From the NCBI GenBank assembly GCA_018257865.1, contig JAEUBA010000006.1, forward strand, positions 124,001 through 188,000: 64,000 bases of DNA. The letters run 5' to 3'. The notes below the pieces were generated by a model. It made no database searches, was not told where the DNA came from, and saw only the letters and a program-made list of their open reading frames with translations. Positions within the stretch are counted from its first letter, which is position 1. Every line of letters begins with the position of its first letter. Positions 23,335 to 34,364 of this stretch are shown piece after piece. The stretch comes from Stereocaulon alpinum. Its lineage: Eukaryota > Ascomycota > Lecanoromycetes > Lecanorales > Stereocaulaceae. The position numbers and the translations under genes were made by a program.

Positions 23335-24558
23335 TCAACCTCCCTTCTCAGCTTCCACTAATCTCCTCTCCCAATCTCCCTTCTCATGAACCCACTCCTT
23401 CAAACTTGACTCCAAAGGCACCGCCCTTGTCTCTAGCGAGTGGAAATGATTGATAGGTCCATTTCCATGGCCAAGAGAGAAGCTTGTCCGGATGCCGGCT
23501 TCGATGTAGCGGCATGCATTTGCGACGGCGTTGGGGATGGAGATGCTGAGGTCGGAGTTGGTGGAGAGGGCGATGTTTGAGGCTATGGCTGCTGGAGAGG
23601 TGTTAGAGGTTGGGGTTGCAGGTAAGGTGAGGCAGATGGGTTGGTGATGAGTTTGGAGGGTAGTGATAGTGGAGGCGGGTGGGGCAGGGCTTGAAGATGG
23701 TTTTGTTGCTGACGAGGATTATGTAGAGAGTGGAGGGTAGGCGAGGAAAGTGGTACGGAAGGAGCTGGGGCGTGGGTGAAAGCAAGGGATAAATAGCGCT
23801 CACAGGCAAGCGAACACCCTGTGCCATGGGTGTTCTTGCTAGATTGATAGTCCGTCTCGTAGACCCGTGCTCGATCGCCATCATAGAGCACGTTGACAAT
23901 AGTGTGATGGTCTGCGTTCTGTGTTGATATCCGTCCGTCTTTCGTCAGGGGCAGGTGGCCTCCTTTCACAAGGACGTATTGCGGACCAAGGCTCTGGAGT
24001 GTTCGAGCGATATTCACAATGTCATTGAGAGATCTGATTTCAGGGGCTTCTAACCCTGCGTCTTTCAGTAGAAGTCTAGCTTCCGGTATATTAGGTGTGA
24101 GCATGGTAGTTATGGGCAGCAGCTGGGTGCGAAGATTGAGCACTGCATCGTCTGGTAATAACTGAGCTCCGCTTGTGGACACCATGACTGGGTCAAGGAC
24201 AATTAGAGGGCTGCCGTGTCTTCGCAGCGCGTCTGCTACTGCATCTACCGTCTGTGCCGAGGCTAGCATCCCAAGCTTTACAACATCCACTCCGATGTCA
24301 CTGATACAAGCATCGATTTGTTTGACAACAAAGTCAGAAGGGATATGGTAGATGGCGGAGACACCTTCGGTATTCTGAGCGGTCAGAGCTGTGGTTGTTG
24401 TCATGGCATAACATCCATGAGCAGCGACGACCTTCTGATCACCTTCTAGTCCACTGCGCTTGAAGTTAGTAAGTACTTATTCTGTGGGATGATTGAATCA
24501 CTAACGCGCCGCCGGAGCTATCAGAGCCCGCTATTAGCAATATACGTCTCTTGTCCAT
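23335..24558 (-). CDS. Hydroxymethylpyrimidine/phosphomethylpyrimidine kinase, single domain
   Basis: Three exons (24558-24506, 24453-23804, 23591-23335) join to exactly 320 codons (319 residues). The ThiD/Thi20 ribokinase-fold domain is complete: 'RRILLIAGSDSSGGAGLEGD', 'CYAMTTTTALTAQNTEGV', 'MLASAQTVDAVADAL', 'PLIVLDPVMVSTSGAQLL', 'MLTPNIPEARLLL', 'YVLVKGGHLPL', and the catalytic/anion-hole block 'SSKNTHGTGCSLASAIAS'. The enzyme phosphorylates HMP and HMP-P for thiamine biosynthesis. Fungal Thi20-type proteins usually carry a C-terminal TenA (thiaminase II-like) domain of about 200 residues. Here the protein ends soon after the kinase domain (..WERRLVEAEKGG), and no TenA-like sequence follows before noxR. 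Intron 2 (212 nt) is unusually long and A/C-rich on the coding strand. Confidence 0.9.
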
Positions 24559-24744
24559 CTGTATTAAAGATGTCTAGGAAAGGTGGGTGATTTCGTACAC
24601 TATCTGCATTAATAGTTGACCAGCGTGTCGCGTTGAGAATGGATTCACGAGAAAAGGTCTCCAAGTACGTCATTGGCTGGCGCTGACTCCTCGGGAGCAA
24701 ACTCAGTTCTATCCAGTCAGTCTTCGAGGCATTTCCGAGTGCTT

Positions 24745-26731
24745 TCAATCTGAGTCCTCTTCTTCAGAATACCCCTCTCCTGGATCTGGAAATTTGACTA
24801 AGCATTCAAAAGCTACTGGGTAGAGATAAGGGCACACACCTCTGATGAGTGTAAAATCAAATCTTCCGTTAACTTGAGAGGCAATAGTCTCCCTAATCAT
24901 AGACTGTTCATCTTCAGTCAAGTCGTAGTCAGTGTCGCTCATCATTATGCTGAGTACCAGGCCCTGGTTCCCAGGACCAAGGTTGAAGATGAAGTCCACA
25001 ATCCCCTGTGCTGTGAAGCGAGTCACAGCACTGAGTTCAAGACGCCGCAAGTTCTTTAGTGAAGCCATGTCGCTCCATATGGCATCGGTGATGCCCCATC
25101 CGCTCGTCCACCATGTTTCTAGTTTTGGCAAGCTTTGTGCAAGTTTGCGCAAGTGCTTGTCGAGGAAGGCGTCGGAGATATCCCTTAATCGTAGGTCTGT
25201 AAGATTCTCAAGACTGCTCAATGAGTCCACGAATATTTCGACATCTTGACCATCCTGACCAAGCTCGTTGGATTCTCCTTTCAGCCAGAGGCTTTGGAGA
25301 CTGGTCTGATGGGCGAGTGCCTGATGGAAGTTCCGACTATCCCACATCTGATACCCTTCAAGCTCCAATCTCGTGAGCTTGATATTGTTCTCTAGCAGGA
25401 CCGGCGTCAGAAGGCCCGGTGCGTTCAACATCTTGTCTATCGAGATTGACTTCAAACCTTTACATTGGCATAACCAGGCTATGGTTTCGAGAAATATATC
25501 GTTATGTCTCTTTTCGAGGTCCTGGGTCGCGACACCGTTCTCTGCAAGGAACAGGGAGGTCAGATTAGTGCATCCCTTCAACATCGAAAGTGCAGGCATA
25601 GCCTCTGCTTTAATCCCCATGAGCTTGAGTTCGGTGAGGGTCTCCCTGTGGCAATTCAGGGCTAGAAAGCTTTCAGCCCCTATCTGAGAAGTACTGAATA
25701 TCTCGAAGGATTCAAGAGACTGAGGGCGCAATTCGTTGAGAAAAGTCGCGAAGTGGCGGTCTGCATCAGGATGTTGCCTGCATGTATTAGCGCAGAAATT
25801 TGTGAATAGACCATCTGGCAGCCTACCATCCGTAAAACTTCACAGACTTGAAAAAGGGACAGTGTACACGAAAGAGGTTCCCAGTGCCCTCCAGAGCCTC
25901 GCCTTTGAATACGTTCAAATGTTGTAGATTGGGCAGTCGTGGTATGCATTGAGACAGAACGTCATGAAAGACTGATACACGTTCAATACGTGACGCGTTT
26001 CATGGCGATGGCGGTGACTTACTAGTACCTGACAGCTCTTCCAACATTGGGCTTTGCCTTATGATGACTATACAACGAGTGAGACTCTATTGTTCAGGGC
26101 ATATAGTGGTTGCCGTACCTTCTGTGAGGCGATTAGACGTTGCCTCTATATCCAAGCGGAGGTGGTCTTTCTTCTGGATTTTGACACTCTTCTTCACCTC
26201 GAACTTGGCTAGCTCGCCTGTAAAGAATGTACTGATATCGTCAGCCCGGACATAGGTCTTAAGAACGAGCAATGGAGCTCACGTGGACATTTTATCCCTA
26301 AAGCCTGGGTCTTGAGGATCGAGCAAATCCTCCAGATCCTGGACACGGAGAGTCCTTATGTACTTGGAGTAAGGAAATAGCGTTTCCCCCATGCTGGAGA
26401 GAATGATGGTCCTCCACATGCTGGTTCGTTTGTCAAAAACTTGCTCTCGGCGCTTCATGGATGTCTTCTCGTTGGCTGATATCTCAATTTCTTCGCTTCG
26501 GGCGCTGGTGATGGGGGCTACATCGTGTATGCTTCGGAGAGTCATTGTCAGAGTCTCGGTACAGTATTCACATAGCAAGAATGAACTTGCATACCGATAG
26601 ATGCTCGCTAGAGCAGGGATTGCTAGCTGCTTGCCTGAGCAAGCGCAGTGGTAGAGCGTGTCAAAGTCTCGCTGCTCCCAGAGTTGATCGCACACCATAT
26701 GCAGAAGATCGTCTGGAAGTGAGGCAGCCAT
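24745..26731 (-). CDS. F-box / leucine-rich repeat protein
   Basis: ATG at 26729-26731 starts an F-box-like segment (MAASLPDDLLHMVCDQLWEQ). The next exon parts read 'HCACSGKQLAIPALASIYRY' and 'TSMWRTIILSSMGETLFPY'. After several short introns between about 26280 and 25740, the main exon (25731-24745) encodes leucine-rich repeats: 'LESFEIFSTSQIGAESFLAL', 'LTELKLMGIKAEAMPALSML', 'CTNLTSLFLAENG', 'LTRLELEGYQMWDS', 'LENLTDLRLRDISDAFL', 'LKNLRRLELSAVTRFT'. It ends in an acidic tail (GEGYSEEEDSD). Such proteins are usually substrate adaptors of SCF ubiquitin ligases, but the target is unknown and family size in fungi makes transfer of function unsafe. The exact internal splice sites were not all resolved. 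Confidence 0.8.
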
Positions 26732-26779
26732 AATGACGAGCAACCCTGCGTTCCTGCCTTTCAATGGGGTACGTGTCAA

Positions 26780-28105
26780 TTGGTGGTGGGAAATGTAAGA
26801 ATATTCGAGTTGGTGGAGCTATGGCGAATGAGACGTCACCTTGTAGGGCTATGCCCTCGACGCGTTCTGGAACTATCCTAATGAAGCTAGTACTGAGTTA
26901 TCCAGTGTCACATCGGTGTAGTCAAACTACAGGTTGTAATGCAGTGCGTGTTGACAAGCTCGCTGGATTTGACATCACCCGAGAAAGAAAAATCCTATAC
27001 TCGACAATATACTGCTAATATATTCAAATCTTGCGTCCATTGTAGTAATTTGCCAACCACTGAGGCACCAACTATGAACCGAAAGTACCTCGCTTGTGAA
27101 AGAGGTAAAGCCATCCTTTCGAGGAAGGTCACAGCCGACCGAGGCGTGCATATTGTGCCACCCGGGCTAACCGCTCTGAAACCATCTCCAGTTGCAGACA
27201 ATCGAAAGCTGCTTGGCGGCTGCTCAGAATGTTTGTGGGGCCGGAACGGTGTCGTTGCGTCACCCACAAGGAAGCCTTTGCCTATAGGGAGGTAGGCTTG
27301 CGATACTGTAGTGTCGCTGATGGCCGTGAACAATGGTTGCCGGATCTTCTTAACCAAATCCAGGAAACGAGGAGGCAGCATCGTCTCAGCAGTTGCTTTC
27401 TGCCTACTTCAGACTTCGTCTTGTATCTTTCCCGATGGCCGAGAGTATCGATACTCATGACCATCAATGTCACCTGAGATGTCGATCAGTGCGTCATTGG
27501 CATAACCGCAGTACCAGCTGAAGCTCATAATTCGTGCTCCTAGTTCAATGGTTCCCACTCACTCTAGGTATTGTATGTTTTTGATTCTTTATAGCTCTTG
27601 TAGATGTCTTTGCACTCCTTCATAAGGGGCTTACATCACTGTGTAGCTTTAAGTCAAAACGTAAGAAACATGATTCTGGCCGAATAGCCGTCTGCGTTCT
27701 TCTAAAACAAGGCTCCCAGGCACAGTGCCACGCCATGTGACATAACCCGAGCATGAGTGCTGCAAGTCTGACGTCGGCGATAGCTTGCAGTGGAGTTCAC
27801 AGCTCGCACTGCCTGCCACTATCACTCAGCCTGCACTGGAGGAGTATAGGTTGCGATCATGAGCGATCGAGCTTGGCTGGCCATGAGGAGGCTGACAATG
27901 AATATCCGTGATAGGTGACCGGGAAATTACGCATGTCTCAACAGTTCATACCTGGAGATTTGACTCAGATTCACCCAATTTCGATTGTGAGCATACAGGT
28001 CTACTGTTGTATACTTGGACTACGGGTATTTCTGGCAGAGCAGAGGTGAGATATCTAAGGATAAAGCTTTTTGCCTCGGGAAGAGGATAGTGATCGTCCA
28101 CAAAT
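26780..28105. other. Intergenic, no supported gene
   Basis: About 1.3 kb. The plus-strand frames 26939-27295 and 27908-28090 and the minus-strand frame 26995-27381 lack known motifs, splice partners or compositional bias. Expected to hold the F-box gene promoter and the hydrolase 3' untranslated region. Confidence 0.4.
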
Positions 28106-29345
28106 TCATACTAATTTGTATGAGACTGCTCCCTTCAGGAATTCCGCCGCAGCCTGTGCTGCAGTGTCTGCTTCTCTGGCCCAACCCAGCAAATGCCCCC
28201 CGAAAAGAATGTCATGAGGTGCGTCTGGCGCTTCGTACAATGTGACTCTGTTGCCCTCGATGCTCCTCACGCGATTTGCAAAACCCACAACCGTGTCATA
28301 GAGCACTTCGGTACCTCCAACCATCATCCACAGCGGCGTTTGTGTTGAAAAAGGATGTTGAAGTGGGGAGAAATAGGGATCTATCGACTTCATGGATGTA
28401 GGAATGTATGCTTCAACTCCCCAAACCAGCGCAAAACCTGTGATGTAGTCTGTCTTGTTGTTCCTATGTAGGTTGATGCTGTTGGGATTGCACTGTGTGG
28501 TAAGGTCTACTGATGGACTCCGAAGCAGAGCGGCTGATGGACGTGGTAGGCTGTTACCGTCTGCGGTAGAAAGGTATCGTAGCAGTGCGATGGCAATGTT
28601 GCCGCCTGCGGATTCGCCAGATATTACAATCTTCAATGCACGGATGTTCATGTGGAGAAGATGCTCGTACGTGGTAACTGCATCTTGAATTGCAGCAGGG
28701 AAGGTACAGGCTGGATCTGAAGCAAGGCGATACTGTACGAAGAGGGTAGTAGCAGGAATCCGCTTCAGAATGGTTGCTGCAACGAATACACAGTCAGCTA
28801 GTCGGCCAGTTCCCATAGAAATGATCCGCCGTGGAAGTGGAGGATCACTGTTTTCTGCTCATCGCCGGGTTGGAAAAGCTTGGGATACCACGTGCCCCCG
28901 ACAATGGCTGGTTCAACTGTCGAACTTCGTGGTACTCCATTGTAGATGTAGTCTTGTGGGTTCATTTTGATGAAGCGTTCTTTCTCAGCACCGGGTTCCA
29001 ATTTGATAAGGGTCATGTGGTAGAAAGATGTCCTGAACAACTCAATCGTCAGGGCCTGGCGGTACGTCCGTTTCGGGTTTGGCGTATTGATATAGGGATG
29101 AAATAGATGCTCAGGAGTAGCATGCGAATGATAACGTGGATCATCGCAACCACTATCCAAGAGCGTCTTTCCCGGTTGACGGGTATGGAAAGACTGGAGT
29201 GGATGGTGCGTGTTAATGAGATCCATTCCAGCAGTCTCAACAGGTACGACCTACCATGCTCGATTGTGGTCACCAGAAGATGTATCAACGCTCTGTCGGT
29301 CCACACTGCTAGAGGTTGGTGATTCGGTAGAGGAATCTCAAGCAT
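28106..29345 (-). CDS. Alpha/beta hydrolase, hormone-sensitive-lipase (abhydrolase_3) family
   Basis: The oxyanion-hole motif HFHGGSF and the nucleophile motif G-E-S-A-G-G-N, with downstream 'PHDILFG' supplying the likely catalytic His, place this in the HSL-type esterase family. 'YRLASDPACTFPAAIQDAV' is the typical block between oxyanion hole and nucleophile, and the acid is probably in the 'SIDPYFSPL' to 'VGGTEVLYD' region. ATG at 29343-29345 (MLEIPLPNHQPLAVWTD) opens exon 1. A short intron near 29234-29191 and another between 'SFLWELAD' and 'CVFVAATIL' (near 28780) join the rest. These enzymes hydrolyse short-chain esters or act in secondary metabolism or detoxification. No biosynthetic genes surround this one, so the substrate is open. 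Confidence 0.82.
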
Positions 29346-31069
29346 CGCGGTTGTAAGACATTATACTTGTTTCTCTGAGCCGTTGGTTCCTAATAGTAAG
29401 TAGGCTCGTACTAAAATTGTATGTGGGACACACCTCGGTAGGGCTGTTGCTCCTTCCGAGGCAAGCAGGATTCGATCCGGCTGAGGAGCTTCACGCAGGC
29501 GATGATCGATGGCCAATCGACAAGAGCGGGAAGCTTCTGTCGAGCATCAAACGAAATACGTGTTCTTTCGTGCCGGCCACAATTAGGTCAAATTTAGCTA
29601 TACAGGCGCCCGACTAAAGACCTTGTGTCATTGGTTTGCATGGAAGGGCCTAGAGCGGTACTTCGTCCTCATCTCTGCCGATATAATAGCAATGCCGTCT
29701 TTGGAGCTCCAGGTTAGGTGAATACGAAGTTGGCCCATTGTTGAGTTACTTCCAGCCGCACACCAAGCAGGTTCAGGCGCTCGATGCATTGACTGGTTTT
29801 TGTTGGTAACAGCACATCTACCCCGTGGGGCACCCATAGCCACGCTTTTGACGACCGTGAAGCTAGGAATTGCTCAGCATTGCCGACCACGGGTACGGAA
29901 AGCTATTTTGAGGTATTGCGTGGTGATGGTGAGGGTGACAATCAAGATGAAGTGTATGTATCCCAATGGAGCAAGAACAAGACAGTGACTGAATGGGTCT
30001 CAATATCCATGAAGGTAGAATCAATAACGATCATCAACTGCACAGATAGGCATGCTCACAGCATGCTTACCAGGATGATTTCCAGACGCTGTGCATTTCG
30101 TTGGAAATTGATACCGATTGACGAGCGATTCAAATTAACAGAGTTGGCGAATACGGGCGAGCTCGTCCAATGGCTGGCATTGGCGGCGGTAAGTGTCAAT
30201 GCTAACACGCTGATCAGAGCAAGCCCTGGGACAACGCAGAAGTTCTCGTAGGCAGTCGCTTTCCCAAGCCATAGCTAGTAGGCAGGCGTGTTAGAACAGC
30301 AGACTGTCGGATATGGCGCTAGCATCTGACCGAAGATGTCACAACTATGCAGAATTGTAGAATTGAGAGCTAGATCTGACGATAAATGAAGAGTAAGGAA
30401 ACAAGGGAAAGGCGCAACGGATGGCACTTCTCTGAATGAGTGAACCAAGACAACGATCTGCGACCCTCTATGTTGCTGTAGGATCAAACAAAGACAAGTC
30501 TCCACACACAAATCTGGTTCTATTTAACGACATACTTCATTGTAGAATATCTACCCAGTCACCCAAATTCAGTTTTTCTCATCTCGCTTGACGCCATGGG
30601 AAATGTGACATTGGTTGAGCCCTGTTGCTACTGCAAAGGCGGTCGTATTCTCGAATCATCTCGCGTGTCATCGACGATCGAGAGCCCTACTTGATTGGTG
30701 CAAAGCCCAGACGTTCGCCGCTTATAGGGTGTGAAGATTCGATTATTGCGGCTTACGATGGGGGGGAGCGGCGTTCCATCCGATGCTGCACGTAACCCTG
30801 GGCCCGTGCCTCTGGTTCTTGCTATTGTTCCACAGAGTGGAAGTGCAGTGTCAGTGCAACCATGACAATCATTCGCTTCGCCATCTTCCTGTAGGGTGTT
30901 GTAGTAGACAAATATTGACGGGATGCGCAGCGCCAAGACTGAAGAATCGCCTACACGTAGAATGGACTAGCCGCTAACTGTACGAGGCACGCTAAGGCGT
31001 ACACGTTGCAGGAAAGATTACGCGATCCTCCATGCGTTGTCTTACTCCCAGCCTAGAGGCTGCTCTACG
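29346..31069. other. Intergenic between hydrolase and RAD9
   Basis: 1.7 kb with no supported gene. Frames at 29880-30251 (plus) and 30628-30936 (minus) are unremarkable. It contains the hydrolase promoter, and the RAD9 promoter on the right. Confidence 0.4.
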
Positions 31070-32743
31070 ATGCATACTCTGAGCTTCACGTTGACGCCCG
31101 AAGGAGTAGTCAGAATTCATGATGCGGTCTTGTGTCTTGCAAAGTTCAGTGAAGTCGTATCACTGGAAGCTCGCAGGGACAAAGTGCGAACATCCACCTC
31201 TGTTGCTTGTAGAAAAGGGTTTCACTGACCAATGGACCTGCAGCTCGTCCTAACTGCTCTCAACTCTTCCAAGTCTGCATATGCTTCGTTTTCTCTTGAT
31301 GCGACTGTTTTCTTTGACGAATACAACTTCAGTCCTAGCACCGCTAAGGGCCGGCAGAATTTTGATGATGCCGAAGCACGCTTTACATGTCAATTGTATA
31401 ACAAAGTACGACTTCGCCTCAAAGATCTCAATGTCTGCTATGAAATTCATGAACATTAGGCGCTTCTGTCAGTCTTCAAGGGTCGTCTTGGGGATGTCAA
31501 AGACAAAGATACGGCCGTGGAACGCTGCGAATGCCACATCCAAGAGCAGCCAGACAAGACTGAATGTCGTCTCATAGTGAAAATGGTCTGCAGGCACGGT
31601 ATGTACATTGTGGTTGCTCAAACACCAGGGTACTGAACATGCATACATCCAAGGCGTCATCAAGACTTACAAGCTTACCTACGAGTCTGTCGAGGTAATG
31701 CACGCGCTGTTCAACAAGAACGCCGCGAAGAATACATGGACCATCGGTGCCAGCACACTCAGATCATTCGCCGAGTATTTTGGGGCCAACACTGAGCAAT
31801 TAGACATCTCGACTGAAAACGGACGTGCTACATTTACAAGCTATACGGAGAAGGTCATGAATGGTCGAGGTCTGTAACATCCCACGAGCTCGAAACGATG
31901 AATTGACCGACGGAGCGCAGATGTGCTGAAACAACCATTGCAAACGTCGATCACCATAGACAATCTCGATTTCGAAGACTTCACTGTCGAGGAGCAGCTT
32001 CACGTTGGCATTAGCGTCAAAGACTTCAAAGCGATTGTTATACATGCTGAAACACTTAAAACAAGTATCACAGCGTTTTATTCGTTTCCCACTCGTCCTA
32101 TGCAGCTGAATTACCATGAGCATGGCATGCAATGTGAGTTCACCTTGATGACTATCGGCGACTACCGTGGCGTATCCGTCACTCCTGCTCCTGCTGCCGT
32201 ACAGCAAGTATCGGCCGCGCCTGTTGAGAAGCCACCATCTCGTCAATCTACCGCCCAGGCCTACTCGATCAATACTTTGCAGAAGTCGACCACCATGCCA
32301 CCACCAAGCGAGCCAGCGTCTCGAAGCTTTACCCGAGAACCACAAAGCCAAAGAACTCAGAGACCTTCTCCACCACCACCCAAGCCCAGCCTCGGTCCAG
32401 AGAGCCTGTTCATGCCACCCGATGAAGACGAAGACCGGGTATGGGGCGAGAAAAACTATGATGATGAGCAAGACACCCTTGGCTGGGATGCCAGCGCCAA
32501 CAATGTGCGTACTTGGATAACATTGAGCTATAATGATACTGACAACGAGGTGCAGGCTTCAGGAACGAACGGTACACGTAGAGGCTCAGAAAGCTCTTCG
32601 AGATTGCCACCCTATCGTTCGTGGCACGAAGATCTTAGCAGCTGCATAGCGCCGACGCAGCGGATCTCTGACGTAAGCCACCCACCGTCAGAAATCTGTG
32701 AAGAAGCTAACATTGCTGCCAGGTCAAAACGCTCTTTGACTAA
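31070..32743 (+). CDS. RAD9: DNA damage checkpoint clamp subunit Rad9
   Basis: Starts MHTLSFTLTPEGVVRIHDAV at 31070. The PCNA-like clamp domain follows over several exons: 'CLAKFSEVVSLEARRDK', 'LVLTALNSSKSAYASFSLD', 'CQLYNKALLSVFKGRLGDVK' after removal of a short intron, 'ECRLIVKMVCRHG', 'VKTYKLTYESVEVMHALF', 'LNYHEHGMQCEFTLMTIGDY'. A Pro/Ser-rich C-terminal tail rich in potential phosphorylation sites follows. Two last small introns bring in the extreme C-terminus 'QRISDVKTLFD' with TAA at 32741-32743. The short hydrophobic-acidic ending is typical of fungal Rad9. With Rad1 and Hus1 it forms the 9-1-1 ring loaded at damaged DNA to activate the ATR-type kinase. Its neighbour on the right is tail-to-tail KTI13. 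Confidence 0.92.
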
Positions 32744-33020
32744 ATTTAATGTCTGCTCCACCATTCCACATTCGCCAGAACATTCCGTGGCCATCTCGTG
32801 CCGAATAAAGACGTTGCTACATCATTCGTCAGTCCAAGTCCGCCGTCTGCAGTGTCAAGATGCTAACCTAGTGTAGTAGAGAAGCTCTCAGTCGCTCAAT
32901 CGATGATCGTGGGGATGACTCCATGAGTCAATAAACCGGCGGCTTTGGTGGGCTTGACCATGGCAGGGAGCAGCCCCCTGACGTGTGCAATTGATGTGAT
33001 TATCAAAAGCAATCAAGTTT

Positions 33021-34154
33021 TCACACACCGACATCTTCTGTCCAGAAGAAGCTAGTTGCACAGCCAGCTCCAACGCCTAAGACCCTGTTATATTGCTCAA
33101 CGGGAATTTCATTCCACCTTCCCTTGATATCGCCATTCTCGTCGGTGCCAGCTCCACAATTACCGTGCTCGCCCCAGCCCCAGCATATGACTTTCCCTTC
33201 TTTCGTCAAAGCTACCACATGTTCGCTTCCGACAGCAATTTGTTCAATGTCTGGTAGATCCGGCGGAGCAAGCTGGCCGTGGTCATTGCGGCCCCAAGAC
33301 TCAATCTTACCATCCTTCTTCAGTACAAAGATGCTGCCCCAGCTCGCTCCTACGTCTTTCCAGTTGGAGATGTAGGCTGGGGTCTGCGACTTGACTCCAT
33401 ATTTGTCAGAGCCTAAAGTCTCACATCGCCCACTGCCATATATCAGAAAGGTGAATTCACGTCCGCACACTGCGCGCTCCGCCGTATGACCTGGTAGCTG
33501 CGATATAAGCCTTTGTGGTGTCCATCTAAACCCGCAGGGTGCGGAAAGCTGGCCTTTACGACCATTACCCCAGCCCCAAACCTCACCACTTTGTAGAACG
33601 AGAACTGTATGGTCAACCCCGCTTGCTATATCTACCACTTGGGACACCCACAGATCCCAATCGGGAGGGAAGTCCTGGAGCATCTGCAACCCTCCTGAGT
33701 CAACGATCCCTCTTCCAGCTTCATGCTCTCCCAGGCCCAACTCGCCCTTGAAGCCTATTCCCGTAGTGTAGACTTCATTGTCCGCACCTAGGAATACCGA
33801 GCCATCCCAGAAAGCAGAGCAGTCTCGGATCCAGTGACCTTGATTCGAGACATGAGCCTTTTGAAACGTAGTTACTGCTTGGGGCACGCCCGGCGAGCTT
33901 GGTTGTACACTGCCATCTCGCTGGATCCCAGCGTAGTATAAGGTCCCTATCGCATCGTCTCCATCCCTAATCCCTTCATCCAACAGCAGTAGGGTATGAT
34001 TGCCGCCCGCTACAATCCTCATGGGCCAGCCAGGGGGCTCCGAACCGTAAGGGTTTGGAAATGTGCAAATCTGAGGTGCGGAGACGTCTTGTGTGTGCCC
34101 GATGCCCAGTTGACCCACTCCATTGGATCCAAACGCCCAGAGATGAACTTTCAT
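33021..34154 (-). CDS. KTI13: RCC1-repeat protein Kti13/Ats1
   Basis: A single exon of 377 residues made almost wholly of RCC1-like blades: 'LWAFGSNGVGQLGIGHTQD', 'VVDIASGVDHTVLVLQSGEV', 'WGWGNGRKGQL', 'GKIESWGRNDHGQLAPPDL', 'IEQIAVGSEHVVALTKEGKV', 'CWGWGEHGNCGAGTDENG'. The length and the compact beta-propeller without extra domains fit Ats1/Kti13. In yeast this protein partners Kti11/Dph3 in diphthamide synthesis and supports Elongator-dependent tRNA wobble-uridine modification. Other small RCC1 proteins exist in fungi, so the symbol is probable rather than certain. It is head-to-head with the ribosomal protein gene RPS16, which would link two translation genes to one promoter region. Confidence 0.8.
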   Translation of the reverse strand: MKVHLWAFGSNGVGQLGIGHTQDVSAPQICTFPNPYGSEPPGWPMRIVAGGNHTLLLLDEGIRDGDDAIGTLYYAGIQRDGSVQPSSPGVPQAVTTFQKAHVSNQGHWIRDCSAFWDGSVFLGADNEVYTTGIGFKGELGLGEHEAGRGIVDSGGLQMLQDFPPDWDLWVSQVVDIASGVDHTVLVLQSGEVWGWGNGRKGQLSAPCGFRWTPQRLISQLPGHTAERAVCGREFTFLIYGSGRCETLGSDKYGVKSQTPAYISNWKDVGASWGSIFVLKKDGKIESWGRNDHGQLAPPDLPDIEQIAVGSEHVVALTKEGKVICWGWGEHGNCGAGTDENGDIKGRWNEIPVEQYNRVLGVGAGCATSFFWTEDVGV

Positions 34155-34364
34155 GAGATTGAGCGCAAGGATACGTTCTCATGACAAGTCGCTCGGTTTC
34201 CAAAACATTGATGCATAACTCAAGGCGGAACAGAGAATCGGTCTAAGCACCAGCCCTATTGAGGATGCTAAGCGAAACGCTAGCGTGTCCCACAGACGCT
34301 AAGAAAATGCGACAACCTCGAACCGATAGCAACAGGCACTTGCATCAAAACATCACCCGCAGAC
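34155..34364. promoter_or_regulatory. Bidirectional promoter region, KTI13 / RPS16
   Basis: 210 bp between divergent start codons. No consensus ribosomal-protein promoter element was recognised by eye. The role is inferred from gene geometry. Confidence 0.5.
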
